37,661 bases of DNA from Anaerolineales bacterium (GCA_016789025.1 JAEURC010000001.1:1-37661), one strand, 5' to 3'. Counted from the stretch's first letter, positions 16,218 to 24,524 are shown. Notes: generated from the letters alone by a model not told the origin. A program made the numbers and translations.

Positions 16218-17276
16218 ATGAACATCAACTTCGCAATGTGGCGCAAAGCCTCGTGGCAACTCATCAAGATGGATAACAAAAAAGAATGGGACGCGCTTGA
16301 CGTGGTCTCGAAGTGGCTGATCGCCACACGCTCAGCCGTGACGCTGGTCACCGTCTACTCGTGCGTGATCGCGGGCATCCTCGCCGCGCGCGACGGATAT
16401 TTCTCGTGGGTTCCGTTCATCATCGTGACCTTCGGATTGTTCATCGCGCATGGCACGAACAACTTGCTCAACGATTACACCGATTTCTCGCGCGGCGTGG
16501 ACAACGACAACTACTTCCGCACACAGTATGGTGTCCATCCGCTCGTGCAGGGATTTTTCACCAAGGCGCAACAGATCCGCTGGTTTTTGGTCAGCGGCTT
16601 TCTCGCAACTCTCGCTGGCGTGTATGTCTTCCTCAGCACGGGTTTCAACACAACCGTGATCGGATTGTTCGTCTTTGGCGCGATCGCGCTTCTTGCATAC
16701 ACCTATCCATTTAAATATTGGGGATTGGGCGAATTTACGATCTTCCTCATTTGGGGTCCGATCATCATCGGTGGCGTGTATTATGTGCTCGCTCTGTTCA
16801 GCGGAAACGAGATCGTCATGTCCAACGTGTGGAGCGCGGTGCTCGCGGGTGTGCCATACGGACTCGGCGTCGCCAGCATCAACATTGCCAAGCACGTTGA
16901 CAAGCATGATGATGATAAAGCCAAAGGCGTCGGCACGTTTCCTGTCCGCGTGGGTGAGGCGTTCGCGCGCCGCACCGACCAAGTCGCCATCGTCCTCATT
17001 TATGTTGTTATCGCGTATCTTGTGTTTGTCTCGCGCTATTTCACTCCCGCCATGCTCATCGTCTTCCTCGCATCAAAAGATGCGCTCAACGCGATCAAAA
17101 TTTTGAATCATCCGAAGCCCGTGCAAGCGCCTGAGCAAGCCCGCGCGTTTTGGCCTGTTTGGTTTTCGGGCTTTGCCTTCCAACACAATCGTCAATTCGG
17201 CGGCTACATTTTGCTCGGCTTGATCGTTGACGCACTGCTCCGAACATATCTTCCAGCCTTCTGGGCAATTCGTTAA
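16218..17276 (+). CDS. MenA/UbiA-like prenyltransferase
   Basis: A 352-residue UbiA-superfamily membrane protein with about nine spans. Both Asp motifs are intact: NDYTDFSRGVD in the first cytoplasmic loop and DKHDDDKAKGVGT, with FPVRVG after it, in the second. The NNLLNDYTD opening and the FPVRVG ending are closest to MenA-type 1,4-dihydroxy-2-naphthoate prenyltransferases. The roughly 35-residue hydrophilic N-terminus and a C-terminal extension with WPVWFSGFAFQHNRQFG are unusual. AGGAGAG lies upstream of the ATG. It could be the organism's MenA or a second prenyltransferase of the cyclitol cluster. Its stop overlaps that of the convergent next gene by three bases. Confidence 0.87.
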   Translation: MNINFAMWRKASWQLIKMDNKKEWDALDVVSKWLIATRSAVTLVTVYSCVIAGILAARDGYFSWVPFIIVTFGLFIAHGTNNLLNDYTDFSRGVDNDNYFRTQYGVHPLVQGFFTKAQQIRWFLVSGFLATLAGVYVFLSTGFNTTVIGLFVFGAIALLAYTYPFKYWGLGEFTIFLIWGPIIIGGVYYVLALFSGNEIVMSNVWSAVLAGVPYGLGVASINIAKHVDKHDDDKAKGVGTFPVRVGEAFARRTDQVAIVLIYVVIAYLVFVSRYFTPAMLIVFLASKDALNAIKILNHPKPVQAPEQARAFWPVWFSGFAFQHNRQFGGYILLGLIVDALLRTYLPAFWAIR

Positions 17277-18175
17277 CCAATCCCCAATTCTCTAATTTCT
17301 AAAAATGCGGGTTCGGGGTTTGCTAAAACTCCGAACCCGATTTTCCCATCGGGGGTGAACGATGCAAATTGATTGTCAATCCAGATGACCAACCCCAAGG
17401 GCGGATTTGGACTCACAGCCGACTCGAACACTTCGACATTATCCACTTCGAGCGATACTCGCTTCTCTTCCCAAGTGAGGCTGTATCTGTGCCATTCGGT
17501 CGGGTCCACGCCTGATGCAGGGGCGGACGGCCGTCCGTCCCTACGTAAATCAATTCCATCTTCTTGAATAATTTTTCCCAATATCTTGCGCGTCGCCTTG
17601 CGTGAGAAGGGAAGGGCAAGCCCAGCGAGAATCAAAGATGGATGAAATTTCGGCGAACGAAATGTTTGCGCTATGAAACCATTTGCTACTCCGCGCTGAG
17701 CGGAGGGCTGAGCGTTTGTAGCGAAGCCCGTAGACGAAGCGTCCTTCGTCTGTGTTCGTCGCAACTTACGCTCCTCGCTCCGCTCAGGACGAGAATCTTC
17801 TTTGAATGATAAATAGTTTTCCTTCGATGCGCCGAAGAACCAGACTGCATTTGGCAACGCGGGCAACCGAAACGGATTCCCGCCGAAGCCAAGCGACATC
17901 CCGAATGGATCGTTCCACAAGCCGAAACCCCACGTCCCAGGGATGGAGTCGCTTGAGGCGCGGGCGAGCAGGCTGACACTTGTCCTGAGCGAAGTCGAAG
18001 GGCGTCGAGTGAAGCGATGTGGAAAGTGGCGGCGTGGGAGTTTGGCGTAGTCATCCAGTTGCGCGTTGCGGTAGTGATCCGCGTTTCCCGCAGGGATGGA
18101 GAGCCGCCAGCCGCGTTCGATCTCATCCACGCGCGCGTTGGGCGTGACGTGCGGAGTTAATTTCGGTTGAGCCAT
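17273..18175 (-). CDS. Hypothetical beta-rich protein interrupted by repeat-derived segments
   Basis: A 300-residue product I cannot assign to a family. The segments GTWGFGLWNDPFGM, ANPEPAFLEIRELGIG and WHRYSLTWEEKRVSLEVDN look like a concanavalin-type (LamG/GH16-like) beta sandwich. There is no signal peptide. Three pieces of the frame are translated repeat elements: 17519-17542 (palindrome CGGACGGCCGTCCG), about 17689-17791 (Arg/Ser-rich RPERSEERKLRRTQ) and 17981-18001 (TCCTGAGCGAAGTCGAAGG type). The frame stays open through all of them. The start at 18173-18175 is chosen because it overlaps the upstream small gene by 19 bases, as in a coupled pair; the frame remains open further upstream but only as antisense of that gene. 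It could also be decaying. Confidence 0.6.
   Translation of the reverse strand: MAQPKLTPHVTPNARVDEIERGWRLSIPAGNADHYRNAQLDDYAKLPRRHFPHRFTRRPSTSLRTSVSLLARASSDSIPGTWGFGLWNDPFGMSLGFGGNPFRLPALPNAVWFFGASKENYLSFKEDSRPERSEERKLRRTQTKDASSTGFATNAQPSAQRGVANGFIAQTFRSPKFHPSLILAGLALPFSRKATRKILGKIIQEDGIDLRRDGRPSAPASGVDPTEWHRYSLTWEEKRVSLEVDNVEVFESAVSPNPPLGLVIWIDNQFASFTPDGKIGFGVLANPEPAFLEIRELGIG
17519..17542. repeat. Perfect palindrome element inside hypothetical gene
   Basis: CGGACGG|CCGTCCG (17524-17537) is a perfect 14-bp palindrome flanked by GGGG and TCCC. It is translated on the minus strand as part of the beta-rich hypothetical protein. Confidence 0.6.
17689..17791. repeat. Repeat-derived insert inside hypothetical gene
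   Basis: An approximately 100-base stretch with CTGAGCGGAGGG at the left and CGCTCCGCTCAGGACG at the right, plus internal ACGAAGCGTCCTTCGT. It encodes an Arg/Ser-rich segment unlike the rest of the protein. It resembles the palindromic element at 2293-2360. Confidence 0.5.
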
Positions 18176-18408
18176 TTGCGCCCCAGTGTGAAGAGACCGA
18201 TGGCGACCCACACCGCGTTGAGACCTGTGGTGGCGTACGCGCCGAGCGTGAACGTGTAAATGACGAGGAACGCGCCCGCCACGATGTTCATGCCTTGATA
18301 GAGAAGCGAATCGCCATCCGCTTTTTTGAGCGAGACCAACGCGTAAGCGAGGAGGAAGAGGACGGAACCCGTCCAGCCGAGGATGTTGATGATGAGATCT
18401 GAGGGCAT
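18157..18408 (-). CDS. Small membrane protein, CBU_0592-like
   Basis: An 83-residue protein with three hydrophobic spans (about 6-24, 33-52 and 56-74). The N-terminus, with NILGWTGSVLFLLAYALVS and the following YQGMNIVAG, resembles small CBU_0592-like membrane proteins that share a topology with half-transporters. Function is unknown. It lies 15 bases after the ABC permease gene and overlaps the next minus-strand gene by 19 bases, so it is probably co-transcribed with both. Confidence 0.75.
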   Translation of the reverse strand: MPSDLIINILGWTGSVLFLLAYALVSLKKADGDSLLYQGMNIVAGAFLVIYTFTLGAYATTGLNAVWVAIGLFTLGRKWLNRN

Positions 18409-18423
18409 CTTTTTTCTTGAGAT

Positions 18424-19320
18424 TTAAGTAAATTCTCCCACCTTCTCCATCACCTTGTATGGATCGAACGCGTCGCGCAGACCGTCGCCGATGTAGTTGA
18501 CGGAGATGATGGTGAGGAAGATGGCTATGCCGGGGAAGATGGCGAGCCATGGATATTTGGTGAAGTGATCTTGCGCGGAATAGATGAGGTTGCCCCAGGA
18601 GGGAGTCGGTTGCTGGATGCCGAAGTTGAGGAAGCTCAAGCCTGCCTCTTGGATGATGGCGTAACCGAGTTGCAACGTCGCTTCGACGATGACGACGCCG
18701 ATCCCGTTGGGGAGGATGTGACCGAGCATGATGCGTCCGTCGGATGAGCCGAGGGCCCGCGCGGCGGAGACGTAGTCCATTTCGCGCAGGGTGAGGAAGG
18801 CGGCGCGGACGAGACGCGCGAACGTCATCCACGAGAGGATGCCGATGACGAGGCTGATAGTGAAGACGCTGTTGCGTTGAAAGATGGGAAGGTCCACTTC
18901 GCGCAATATCGCCGCGAGAAGGATCAACACGAGGAAAGATGGAAGCGATAAAAATGCGTCGGTGATGCGCATGAGGATCGTGTCAATTTTCCCGCCGTAG
19001 TAGCCAGCCAACGCGCCGACAGGGACTCCGATGAGGAGCGAGATGGCGACCGCGATTCCGCCAACGGCTAACGAGATTCGTCCGCCGTAGAGGATGCGCG
19101 TGAGCAGATCGCGCCCAAGCGCATCGGTGCCGAGCAGGTAGGTTGACGAGGGTGGGAGAAATTTTTCGGGAAGGTTCGATTTTTCGGAATCGAACGGCGA
19201 AATGAAAGCAAAGATGCACAGAACGATGATGATGCTGATGATGACCATGCCCACGATCGCGCCGCGGTGACGGGTGAAGCGTTTCCAAATGATGGAGGAG
19301 AGGTTGGTGGATTGAATCAT
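18424..19320 (-). CDS. Peptide-type ABC transporter permease (DppC/OppC family)
   Basis: A 298-residue inner-membrane permease of the dipeptide/oligopeptide/nickel family. The N-terminal span is followed by a periplasmic stretch with LLGTDALGRDLLTRILYGGR, a family hallmark, and the EAA loop contains YVSAARALGSSDGRIMLGHI. Five to six spans are visible, and the C-terminus reads IGDGLRDAFDP, as in DppC. The start at 19320 is preferred: an ATG 48 bases further upstream would translate the palindromic element at 19333-19442. It pairs with the DppB-type permease and the binding lipoprotein upstream. The two ATPase genes normally required are not in this window. Confidence 0.93.
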   Translation of the reverse strand: MIQSTNLSSIIWKRFTRHRGAIVGMVIISIIIVLCIFAFISPFDSEKSNLPEKFLPPSSTYLLGTDALGRDLLTRILYGGRISLAVGGIAVAISLLIGVPVGALAGYYGGKIDTILMRITDAFLSLPSFLVLILLAAILREVDLPIFQRNSVFTISLVIGILSWMTFARLVRAAFLTLREMDYVSAARALGSSDGRIMLGHILPNGIGVVIVEATLQLGYAIIQEAGLSFLNFGIQQPTPSWGNLIYSAQDHFTKYPWLAIFPGIAIFLTIISVNYIGDGLRDAFDPYKVMEKVGEFT

Positions 19321-19332
19321 AAACGCTGTTCC

Positions 19333-19442
19333 GTCATTGCGAGGAGCCGCGTAGTGGCGACGAAGCAATCTCCGTCATCGGGCAGAACGGCAAATAGTGT
19401 TGGGGATTGCTTCGTCGAGCCTTCGGCTCTCCTCGCAATGAC
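19333..19442. repeat. GTCATTGCGAGG palindromic element, copy 1
   Basis: 110 bases with perfect inverted ends, GTCATTGCGAGGAGC and GCTCCTCGCAATGAC-like, and an inner pair CGAAGCAATC/GATTGCTTCG. It sits between the two permease genes and would form a long hairpin in the operon mRNA. Related copies are at 20499-20589 and 24525-24627. Confidence 0.8.
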
Positions 19443-19451
19443 GGCGCTCTA

Positions 19452-20489
19452 TTACTCATACCTCACCCTCGGGTCGAGATATGCATAGAGAATATCGGCA
19501 ATTAAATTGCAGAGGATGATGAACGCCGCGCCGATGATGAGAACGGCGAGCAGGAGCGGATAATCGCGATCAACAGCGGATTGGTAGTAGAGGCGTCCCA
19601 TGCCGGGCCAGGCGAAAATGGATTCGATCAACACCGCGCCGGTGAAGATATACGGCAGGTCGAGCGCGATGAGCGTGACGATGGGAATTAGCGCGTTGCT
19701 GAGGGCGTGTTTGAAGATTACGTTGCGTTCGGTCATGCCGCGCGCTCTTGCCGCTTTGAGATAGTTCAGCGGGAGGATTTCGAGCATGCTTGAACGGAGA
19801 AAACGCGAGTACCAGGCGATCCAGCCCAACGTTCCAGTGAGAACGGGGAGAACCAGATGGGCGAGTCGGTCGGAGAGGGAGAATCCGCCGTCTAGGGAGG
19901 AGATGCCTCCAGCGGGTAAAAGGGGTTCTCCTGTCCACGGATTTTTTAACCACGCGTAGAAAATGATGATGAGCAGAAGCCCAAGCCAAAATTCGGGGAT
20001 GGCTTGACCCGCGAACGAAAATGTTGTGGCGAAAAAATCGAAGAGGGAATATTGTTTGATGGCGGAGTAGATGCCGAGCGGGATGGCGATGATGAGCGCG
20101 ACCGCCATGGTGATGGACATGAGGTAGATGGTGTTGGGGAGGCGCGACGCGATTTCGTCCAGCGCGGGTTTGCGCGTGCGGTACGAAAGACCGAAATCGC
20201 CGCGCAGGATTCCTTTGCGCGAACCCGCTGTATCTTTGATGCCGTCGCCGTCGGAATCGATCTTTGTCCAGTCGTTGCCGACGAGCCAATAGACGTATTG
20301 GAGGGGGAGCGGCTGGTCTAACCCGAATTGACGTTTGAGTTGTTCGATTCTTTCGGGACGCGGACGCCTGCCCGCATACGCGGTGATCGGTCCGCCGGGC
20401 GCGACGTTCACCAGCGTGAAGAGGATCGCGCTCAGGATGAACAGTAAGCCGACGGTTTGAATGAGGCGGCGGAGGATGTAGGTGGTCAT
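19452..20489 (-). CDS. Peptide-type ABC transporter permease (DppB/OppB family)
   Basis: A 345-residue permease. The N-terminus YILRRLIQTVGLLFILS and the C-terminus YAYLDPRVRYE are typical of DppB, as are APGGP after the first span and the EAA loop YLKAARARGMTERNVIFKH. Unusually, the large periplasmic loop contains DSDGDGIKD (78-86), which matches the DxDxDGxxD calcium-binding pattern. It is the first permease of the minus-strand operon binding protein-DppB-DppC. An unrelated palindromic element lies on each side. Confidence 0.94.
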   Translation of the reverse strand: MTTYILRRLIQTVGLLFILSAILFTLVNVAPGGPITAYAGRRPRPERIEQLKRQFGLDQPLPLQYVYWLVGNDWTKIDSDGDGIKDTAGSRKGILRGDFGLSYRTRKPALDEIASRLPNTIYLMSITMAVALIIAIPLGIYSAIKQYSLFDFFATTFSFAGQAIPEFWLGLLLIIIFYAWLKNPWTGEPLLPAGGISSLDGGFSLSDRLAHLVLPVLTGTLGWIAWYSRFLRSSMLEILPLNYLKAARARGMTERNVIFKHALSNALIPIVTLIALDLPYIFTGAVLIESIFAWPGMGRLYYQSAVDRDYPLLLAVLIIGAAFIILCNLIADILYAYLDPRVRYE

Positions 20490-20498
20490 CGTCTACCT

Positions 20499-20589
20499 GT
20501 CATTGCGAGGAGCGTTCGTTGCGACGAAGCAATCTCCCTCACATTGTTGTGGATTGCTTCGTCGTGCCTTCGGCACTCCTCGCAATGAC
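20499..20589. repeat. GTCATTGCGAGG palindromic element, copy 2
   Basis: 91 bases, GTCATTGCGAGGAG at the left and CTCCTCGCAATGAC at the right, with the inner pair CGACGAAGCAATC/GATTGCTTCGTCG. It fills the gap between the binding-protein gene and the DppB-type permease gene. Confidence 0.82.
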
Positions 20590-20597
20590 GGAGAAAG

Positions 20598-22331
20598 TTA
20601 TTTCAATGTCCAATCGGCGATGTTCCATGTGACCAGGTCGTTCACCGTGGATTGCACGCCCGCAAGCCGCGTCGAATAGGCTTCGAGGTTGGGAGTAGTA
20701 AAGAGATGTACAAGCGGCACATCTTCATTGATTTGATCGGCAATGGCGCAGAAGGTCTTCTTGCGCGAGGCTTCGTCGAGCGTGTACGCTTCGTCGATCA
20801 ACGCGTCCACTTCGGCGTTATCGTAGCGCATCACATTGTAGCCGTCGCCCGGCACGAGCGCTTCTTGTGAATATAATTCCCAGATGTAATCGGTAGGGTC
20901 AACGCCCGCGTAACCGTCATCCCAAATATCGATATCGAAATTACCGCTTTGTTCGATTCCGCCGTTCTCGGCTTGGTCCCACAAGATACTGCCTTCGACA
21001 ACGGTAATATTCATTTTGATACCGATTTCACCGAGCATTTCCGCAATTAGTTGTTGGGTCAGCTCAAGCGGTTCGCCGAATTCGGCGTAGGTGATGAATT
21101 CCATTTCCATGGCGTAGCCTTCGGGCGCGCCGGTAGAACAGCCATGACATTCACGGACTCCGTCGCCGTCCGAATCGGTCCAGCCCGCTTTTTCGAGCAT
21201 CGCCTTTGCGCCTTCGGGATCATACGCGGGGCGCGGCACAGCGCATTGATATGGCGCGCGGAAGAATTCCGTCCATGCGGGGGTTGCCAGCCCGTGGAAA
21301 ATTTCAGAGGTGATGGTATCAACATCCACGGCGGAACGAATCGCCCTTCGCACGTTGACGTCCGAGAGTATCGGATGAGGATACGCAATCGGATCCACCG
21401 TCCCTTTTTGCGCCAGATTGAAATACAAACGCATCACCCAGCGGTCGGTCGGGCTCAAACTTACTTTTGCCTTTTCCGAACCCTCGAGGTCTTTCGCGGT
21501 GTTGGCGTTGATCCACATATCAATGTCCGCGTCGCCGTTCAGCATCATTGTCTTGCGCACGACGTCGTCGGGGACGATCTGAACAAGAACTTGATCGAGT
21601 TCGGGTTTTGGCGCGAGATAATAATTGTCGTTCTTGTGGAAGGTCATGTGGTCGCCGAGTACCCAATCGTGCAGAACGAAAGGACCGTCGCTCAATGGTT
21701 CGCGCCCGCAATCCCATGACAAGAATCCCTGCTCGAGGTTGCAGTAATGCGCGGGCCAGATCGCGAGTTGTTCGCCGCCGAATTGTGTAAGATAGCCCGG
21801 GTAAATAGAATTGTAATTAACGATGAATGAATTTTGACTCAACTGCTCGACAGAATCGATGTAATCAATGCCGGGGATCCACGTGCCGTTGACGGGGTCT
21901 GAAATTGCATTCCACGTGAACAACACATCGTCTGCCGTCACTTGATTACCATCCTGCCACAATATATCATCGCGCATCGTCCATGTGACCGACATCGTCC
22001 CCGCGTCATCGTCAATCGTCACGCCGCCGTTTTCAACAGTCGGCAGATCTGCGGCGAGTTCGGGGAAAACATTTCCATTCGGGTCAACGTCTGCCATGCC
22101 GAGCAGAACGAGTTCCATCACGAGCGCGTCATAACCCGTATCCGCGACCATCGGGTTAAACGATGGCGGATCTTCTGGGATGACGATGGTGATACTTTTC
22201 TCGGAACCCGTTGGCGATGCGGGTCCTTCAGTCGCTGAGGGCTGCGCTGGCGTCGGCGAGCATGAAACGATCGTCAACGAGAATATGACCGCGAGGGTCA
22301 GAAAGAGCAACGTACGTTTTTTGGTGAACAT
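20598..22331 (-). CDS. Peptide-type ABC transporter substrate-binding lipoprotein
   Basis: A 577-residue family 5 extracellular solute-binding protein. The N-terminus is a lipoprotein signal ending in TIVSC (Cys24), followed by a Ser/Pro/Thr-rich linker. Body motifs include PEDPPSFNPMV, the W-D-x-G-x-P-L pattern DCGREPLSDGPF, VRRAIRSAVD and the C-terminal NEDVPLVHLFTTPNLEAY. TDSDGDGVRE is an acidic, possibly metal-binding loop. A strong AGGAGG lies before the ATG at 22331; a longer reading to 22994 would run antisense through mtnA and is rejected. Peptides, nickel or other small solutes are the usual ligands, and none can be assigned here. Confidence 0.94.
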   Translation of the reverse strand: MFTKKRTLLFLTLAVIFSLTIVSCSPTPAQPSATEGPASPTGSEKSITIVIPEDPPSFNPMVADTGYDALVMELVLLGMADVDPNGNVFPELAADLPTVENGGVTIDDDAGTMSVTWTMRDDILWQDGNQVTADDVLFTWNAISDPVNGTWIPGIDYIDSVEQLSQNSFIVNYNSIYPGYLTQFGGEQLAIWPAHYCNLEQGFLSWDCGREPLSDGPFVLHDWVLGDHMTFHKNDNYYLAPKPELDQVLVQIVPDDVVRKTMMLNGDADIDMWINANTAKDLEGSEKAKVSLSPTDRWVMRLYFNLAQKGTVDPIAYPHPILSDVNVRRAIRSAVDVDTITSEIFHGLATPAWTEFFRAPYQCAVPRPAYDPEGAKAMLEKAGWTDSDGDGVRECHGCSTGAPEGYAMEMEFITYAEFGEPLELTQQLIAEMLGEIGIKMNITVVEGSILWDQAENGGIEQSGNFDIDIWDDGYAGVDPTDYIWELYSQEALVPGDGYNVMRYDNAEVDALIDEAYTLDEASRKKTFCAIADQINEDVPLVHLFTTPNLEAYSTRLAGVQSTVNDLVTWNIADWTLK

Positions 22332-22445
22332 TGGTCCTCCTGCAAATTTTTTAAATTTTACAAACGCCGTATTATTGCACGGATTGCCCGTGATGTTAAG
22401 GTTTTTGGAGGGCGAATTTGCCGCAGAAGCGGTAAAATCTTGCGC

Positions 22446-23489
22446 ATGAGAACCGTATTCTGGGAAGATAACCAAGTCAAAATGATAGACCAGCGGATTT
22501 TGCCCGCGCGCTTCGAGGTCGTGGCGTACACCGATCATAAATCTGTGGCGCAAGCGATCACGGACATGGTCGTGCGCGGCGCTCCCGCCATCGGCGCGAC
22601 TGCCGCATTCGGGCTCGCGCTCGCTGGATTCGAATCCGCTTCCACTTCGACGGGCGACCTGCTCGCCGATTTGGAAGCCGCCGCCTCCACGTTGAAGGCT
22701 TCGCGTCCCACCGCAGTCAATCTCGCATGGGCGATTGATCGAGTGATGAGCAAAGTCTCCAGTCTCCAGTCTCCAACTGTTGATTCGATCCGCCAATTCA
22801 TCCTCGACGAAGCCCAACGCATTGCCGATGAAGACGTGGAGGTCAACAAACGCATGGCGGATCACGGCGCCACCCTCATCAACGACGGCGACACGATCAT
22901 CCATCACTGCAACACTGGCGCGCTCGCCGCAGTAGATTGGGGAACCGCGCTCGGCGTCATCCGCACCGCGCATGAACAAGGCAAAAAGATCCACGTGCTG
23001 GTAGATGAGACCCGTCCGCGCTTGCAGGGAGCGCGTCTCACCGCGTGGGAGTTGGAGCAGTACGGCATCCCATACGAGATCATCAGCGACAACACATCGG
23101 GATATTTCCTCAAAGCGGGCAAAGCGCAGAAATGTTTTGTCGGCTCAGATCGCACCGCCGCGAACGGCGACGTGGCAAACAAGATCGGCACGTACATGCT
23201 TGCCCTCGCCGCGCACGATAACGGCGTTCCGTTTTATCCCGTGGTGCCAACCTCAACGATTGACCTTTCTCTTTCACACGGAGATCAAATCCCAATCGAG
23301 GAGCGCAACCCCGAAGAAGTCCTCGGCTTGGAGTTCAAGGGCGAGCGTGTCACGCCGAGGAATGCCAAAGCGCGCAACATCGCTTTCGATGTCACGCCGA
23401 ATCGTTTGGTCACTGGGATCGTCACAGAGAACGGCATCGCGTATCCGCCGTTTGAGTCTAGTTTGAAAAAAGTAGTGTTGGGAGAATAA
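22446..23489 (+). CDS. mtnA: Methylthioribose-1-phosphate isomerase
   Basis: A 347-residue MtnA, which converts 5-methylthioribose 1-phosphate to the ribulose form in methionine salvage. Family landmarks are QRILP, VRGAPAIGATAAFG, HHCNTGALA with catalytic C155, DETRP, GSDRTAANGDVANKIGTY with catalytic D235, and VVPTSTID. The ATG at 22446 (MRTVFW) is preferred to a TTG six bases upstream. Residues 104-110 (VSSLQSP) are exactly three GTCTCCA heptamers, an in-frame insert of 21 bases. The gene is divergent from the binding-protein gene, and its stop overlaps the next start (TAATG). The kinase and AhcY downstream suit a shared SAM by-product role. Confidence 0.94.
   Translation: MRTVFWEDNQVKMIDQRILPARFEVVAYTDHKSVAQAITDMVVRGAPAIGATAAFGLALAGFESASTSTGDLLADLEAAASTLKASRPTAVNLAWAIDRVMSKVSSLQSPTVDSIRQFILDEAQRIADEDVEVNKRMADHGATLINDGDTIIHHCNTGALAAVDWGTALGVIRTAHEQGKKIHVLVDETRPRLQGARLTAWELEQYGIPYEIISDNTSGYFLKAGKAQKCFVGSDRTAANGDVANKIGTYMLALAAHDNGVPFYPVVPTSTIDLSLSHGDQIPIEERNPEEVLGLEFKGERVTPRNAKARNIAFDVTPNRLVTGIVTENGIAYPPFESSLKKVVLGE
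22755..22775. repeat. Three perfect GTCTCCA heptamers inside mtnA
   Basis: 21 bases, three identical units, in phase with codons so that the reading frame is kept. It is the same unit as in the copA array at 4753-4773. Confidence 0.8.
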
Positions 23490-24250
23490 TGACATTCTTC
23501 CAACCCACCCTGACGAGCCGTTACGATCTCCGCTTTTCCATTGCGGGAATCCCCGTGCGCGTGCATCCGCTATTTTGGCTCATTGCGCTCCTGCTGGGTT
23601 CAAGCGGAGGGCTGCTTCAGATCGTGATCTGGATTCTTGTGGTTTTCGTTTCCATCTTGATTCATGAGCTCGGTCATGCGTTAGCGTTTCGCTGGTACGG
23701 TTTGCGTTCGCAAATCCTGCTCCACTTTTCGGGCGGCTTGACCATTCCCGAAGTCTCGCCGTGGGGGAGTGGGTACGCAAGCGTCGCCATCGGTCCCGTT
23801 CAGCAAATTTTGATCTCGCTGGCTGGACCCGGCGCGGGCTTTGTGCTGGCTGGGTTGGTCATTGCCGTTGTTCACTTGTTTGGCGGTGAGATAATGGTCA
23901 ATTGGCTGTTTGGATTGATTCCCATTCCGTATAACGCGATCATTCCATTTGGTGGAATTGTTCCCACCCTGTTTGCCACTTTATTCTTATGGGTCAATAT
24001 TTTTTGGGGATTGATAAACCTTCTGCCGATCTATCCGTTAGATGGCGGACAGGTGGCGCGTAATGTTTTGCTTTTGTACGATCCGATCGGCGGCGTTCGC
24101 AAATCGCTTTGGCTGTCTGTCATCGCGGGCGGACTCATGGCGTTGGCGGGCTTCGCGTTATTCCGCAGCGCATACACCGCGCTTCTTTTTGGGATGCTCG
24201 CTTTTCAAAGTTATATGGCTTTACAAAACCGCTTCGGCGGCGGGTATTGA
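23489..24250 (+). CDS. Site-2 protease family (M50) membrane metalloprotease
   Basis: A 253-residue polytopic protease. The zinc motif is HELGH (59-63) within a hydrophobic span, and the third ligand lies in the PLDGGQ motif (D185). About six spans are present. There is no PDZ or CBS domain, so this is a compact M50 protein (group III-like) of unknown substrate. The start codon overlaps the mtnA stop by one base, so the two are translationally coupled. The AGPGAG segment at 112-117 is also typical. Confidence 0.9.
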   Translation: MTFFQPTLTSRYDLRFSIAGIPVRVHPLFWLIALLLGSSGGLLQIVIWILVVFVSILIHELGHALAFRWYGLRSQILLHFSGGLTIPEVSPWGSGYASVAIGPVQQILISLAGPGAGFVLAGLVIAVVHLFGGEIMVNWLFGLIPIPYNAIIPFGGIVPTLFATLFLWVNIFWGLINLLPIYPLDGGQVARNVLLLYDPIGGVRKSLWLSVIAGGLMALAGFALFRSAYTALLFGMLAFQSYMALQNRFGGGY

Positions 24251-24479
24251 ACCGCGAAATTTGCGGGGATGACGTTCTTGATGTCGGGAAATCTTTAACG
24301 AGAAAGGCGCGAAAAGAGCAAAAGACGCGAAATTCCAAATCCTTTCGCGAAATTCGCCCGATTTGCGTAATTCGCGATGACCTGGAAATCGTCAAGGCTT
24401 CTTGAGAAGACCATAAATCTGTAATCCCATTTTCTAGACAATCCACCCATCGCGTGATAAACTTTCGCCCGTTGACATT
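24251..24479. other. Intergenic region after the M50 protease gene
   Basis: Contains low-complexity repeat-like sequence (24294-24385) built from GCGAAA and GCGAAATTC-type words on both strands. No open frame with coding character is present. A TTGACA at 24473-24478 has no good -10 partner that would avoid the following hairpin. Confidence 0.4.
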
Positions 24480-24508
24480 GGCGTGACGCAACCCGCGTCA
24501 CGCCTTTT
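24480..24508 (+). terminator. Intrinsic terminator-like hairpin
   Basis: GGCGTGACGC (24480-24489) and GCGTCACGCC (24495-24504) form a perfect 10-bp GC-rich stem with a 5-base loop, followed by TTTT. It would end the mtnA-M50 transcript. Confidence 0.6.
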
Positions 24509-24524
24509 GATGCGAATACGCACC

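Noticed and set aside
18176..18832. N-terminal extension of the 17273 gene to 18832
   Set aside because: This part is antisense/out-of-frame to the small membrane protein and permease genes and is Arg/His-rich, so a start at 18175 is preferred.
22332..22994. N-terminal extension of the binding-protein gene to 22994
   Set aside because: It runs antisense through mtnA; a strong AGGAGG and a lipoprotein signal fix the start at 22331.
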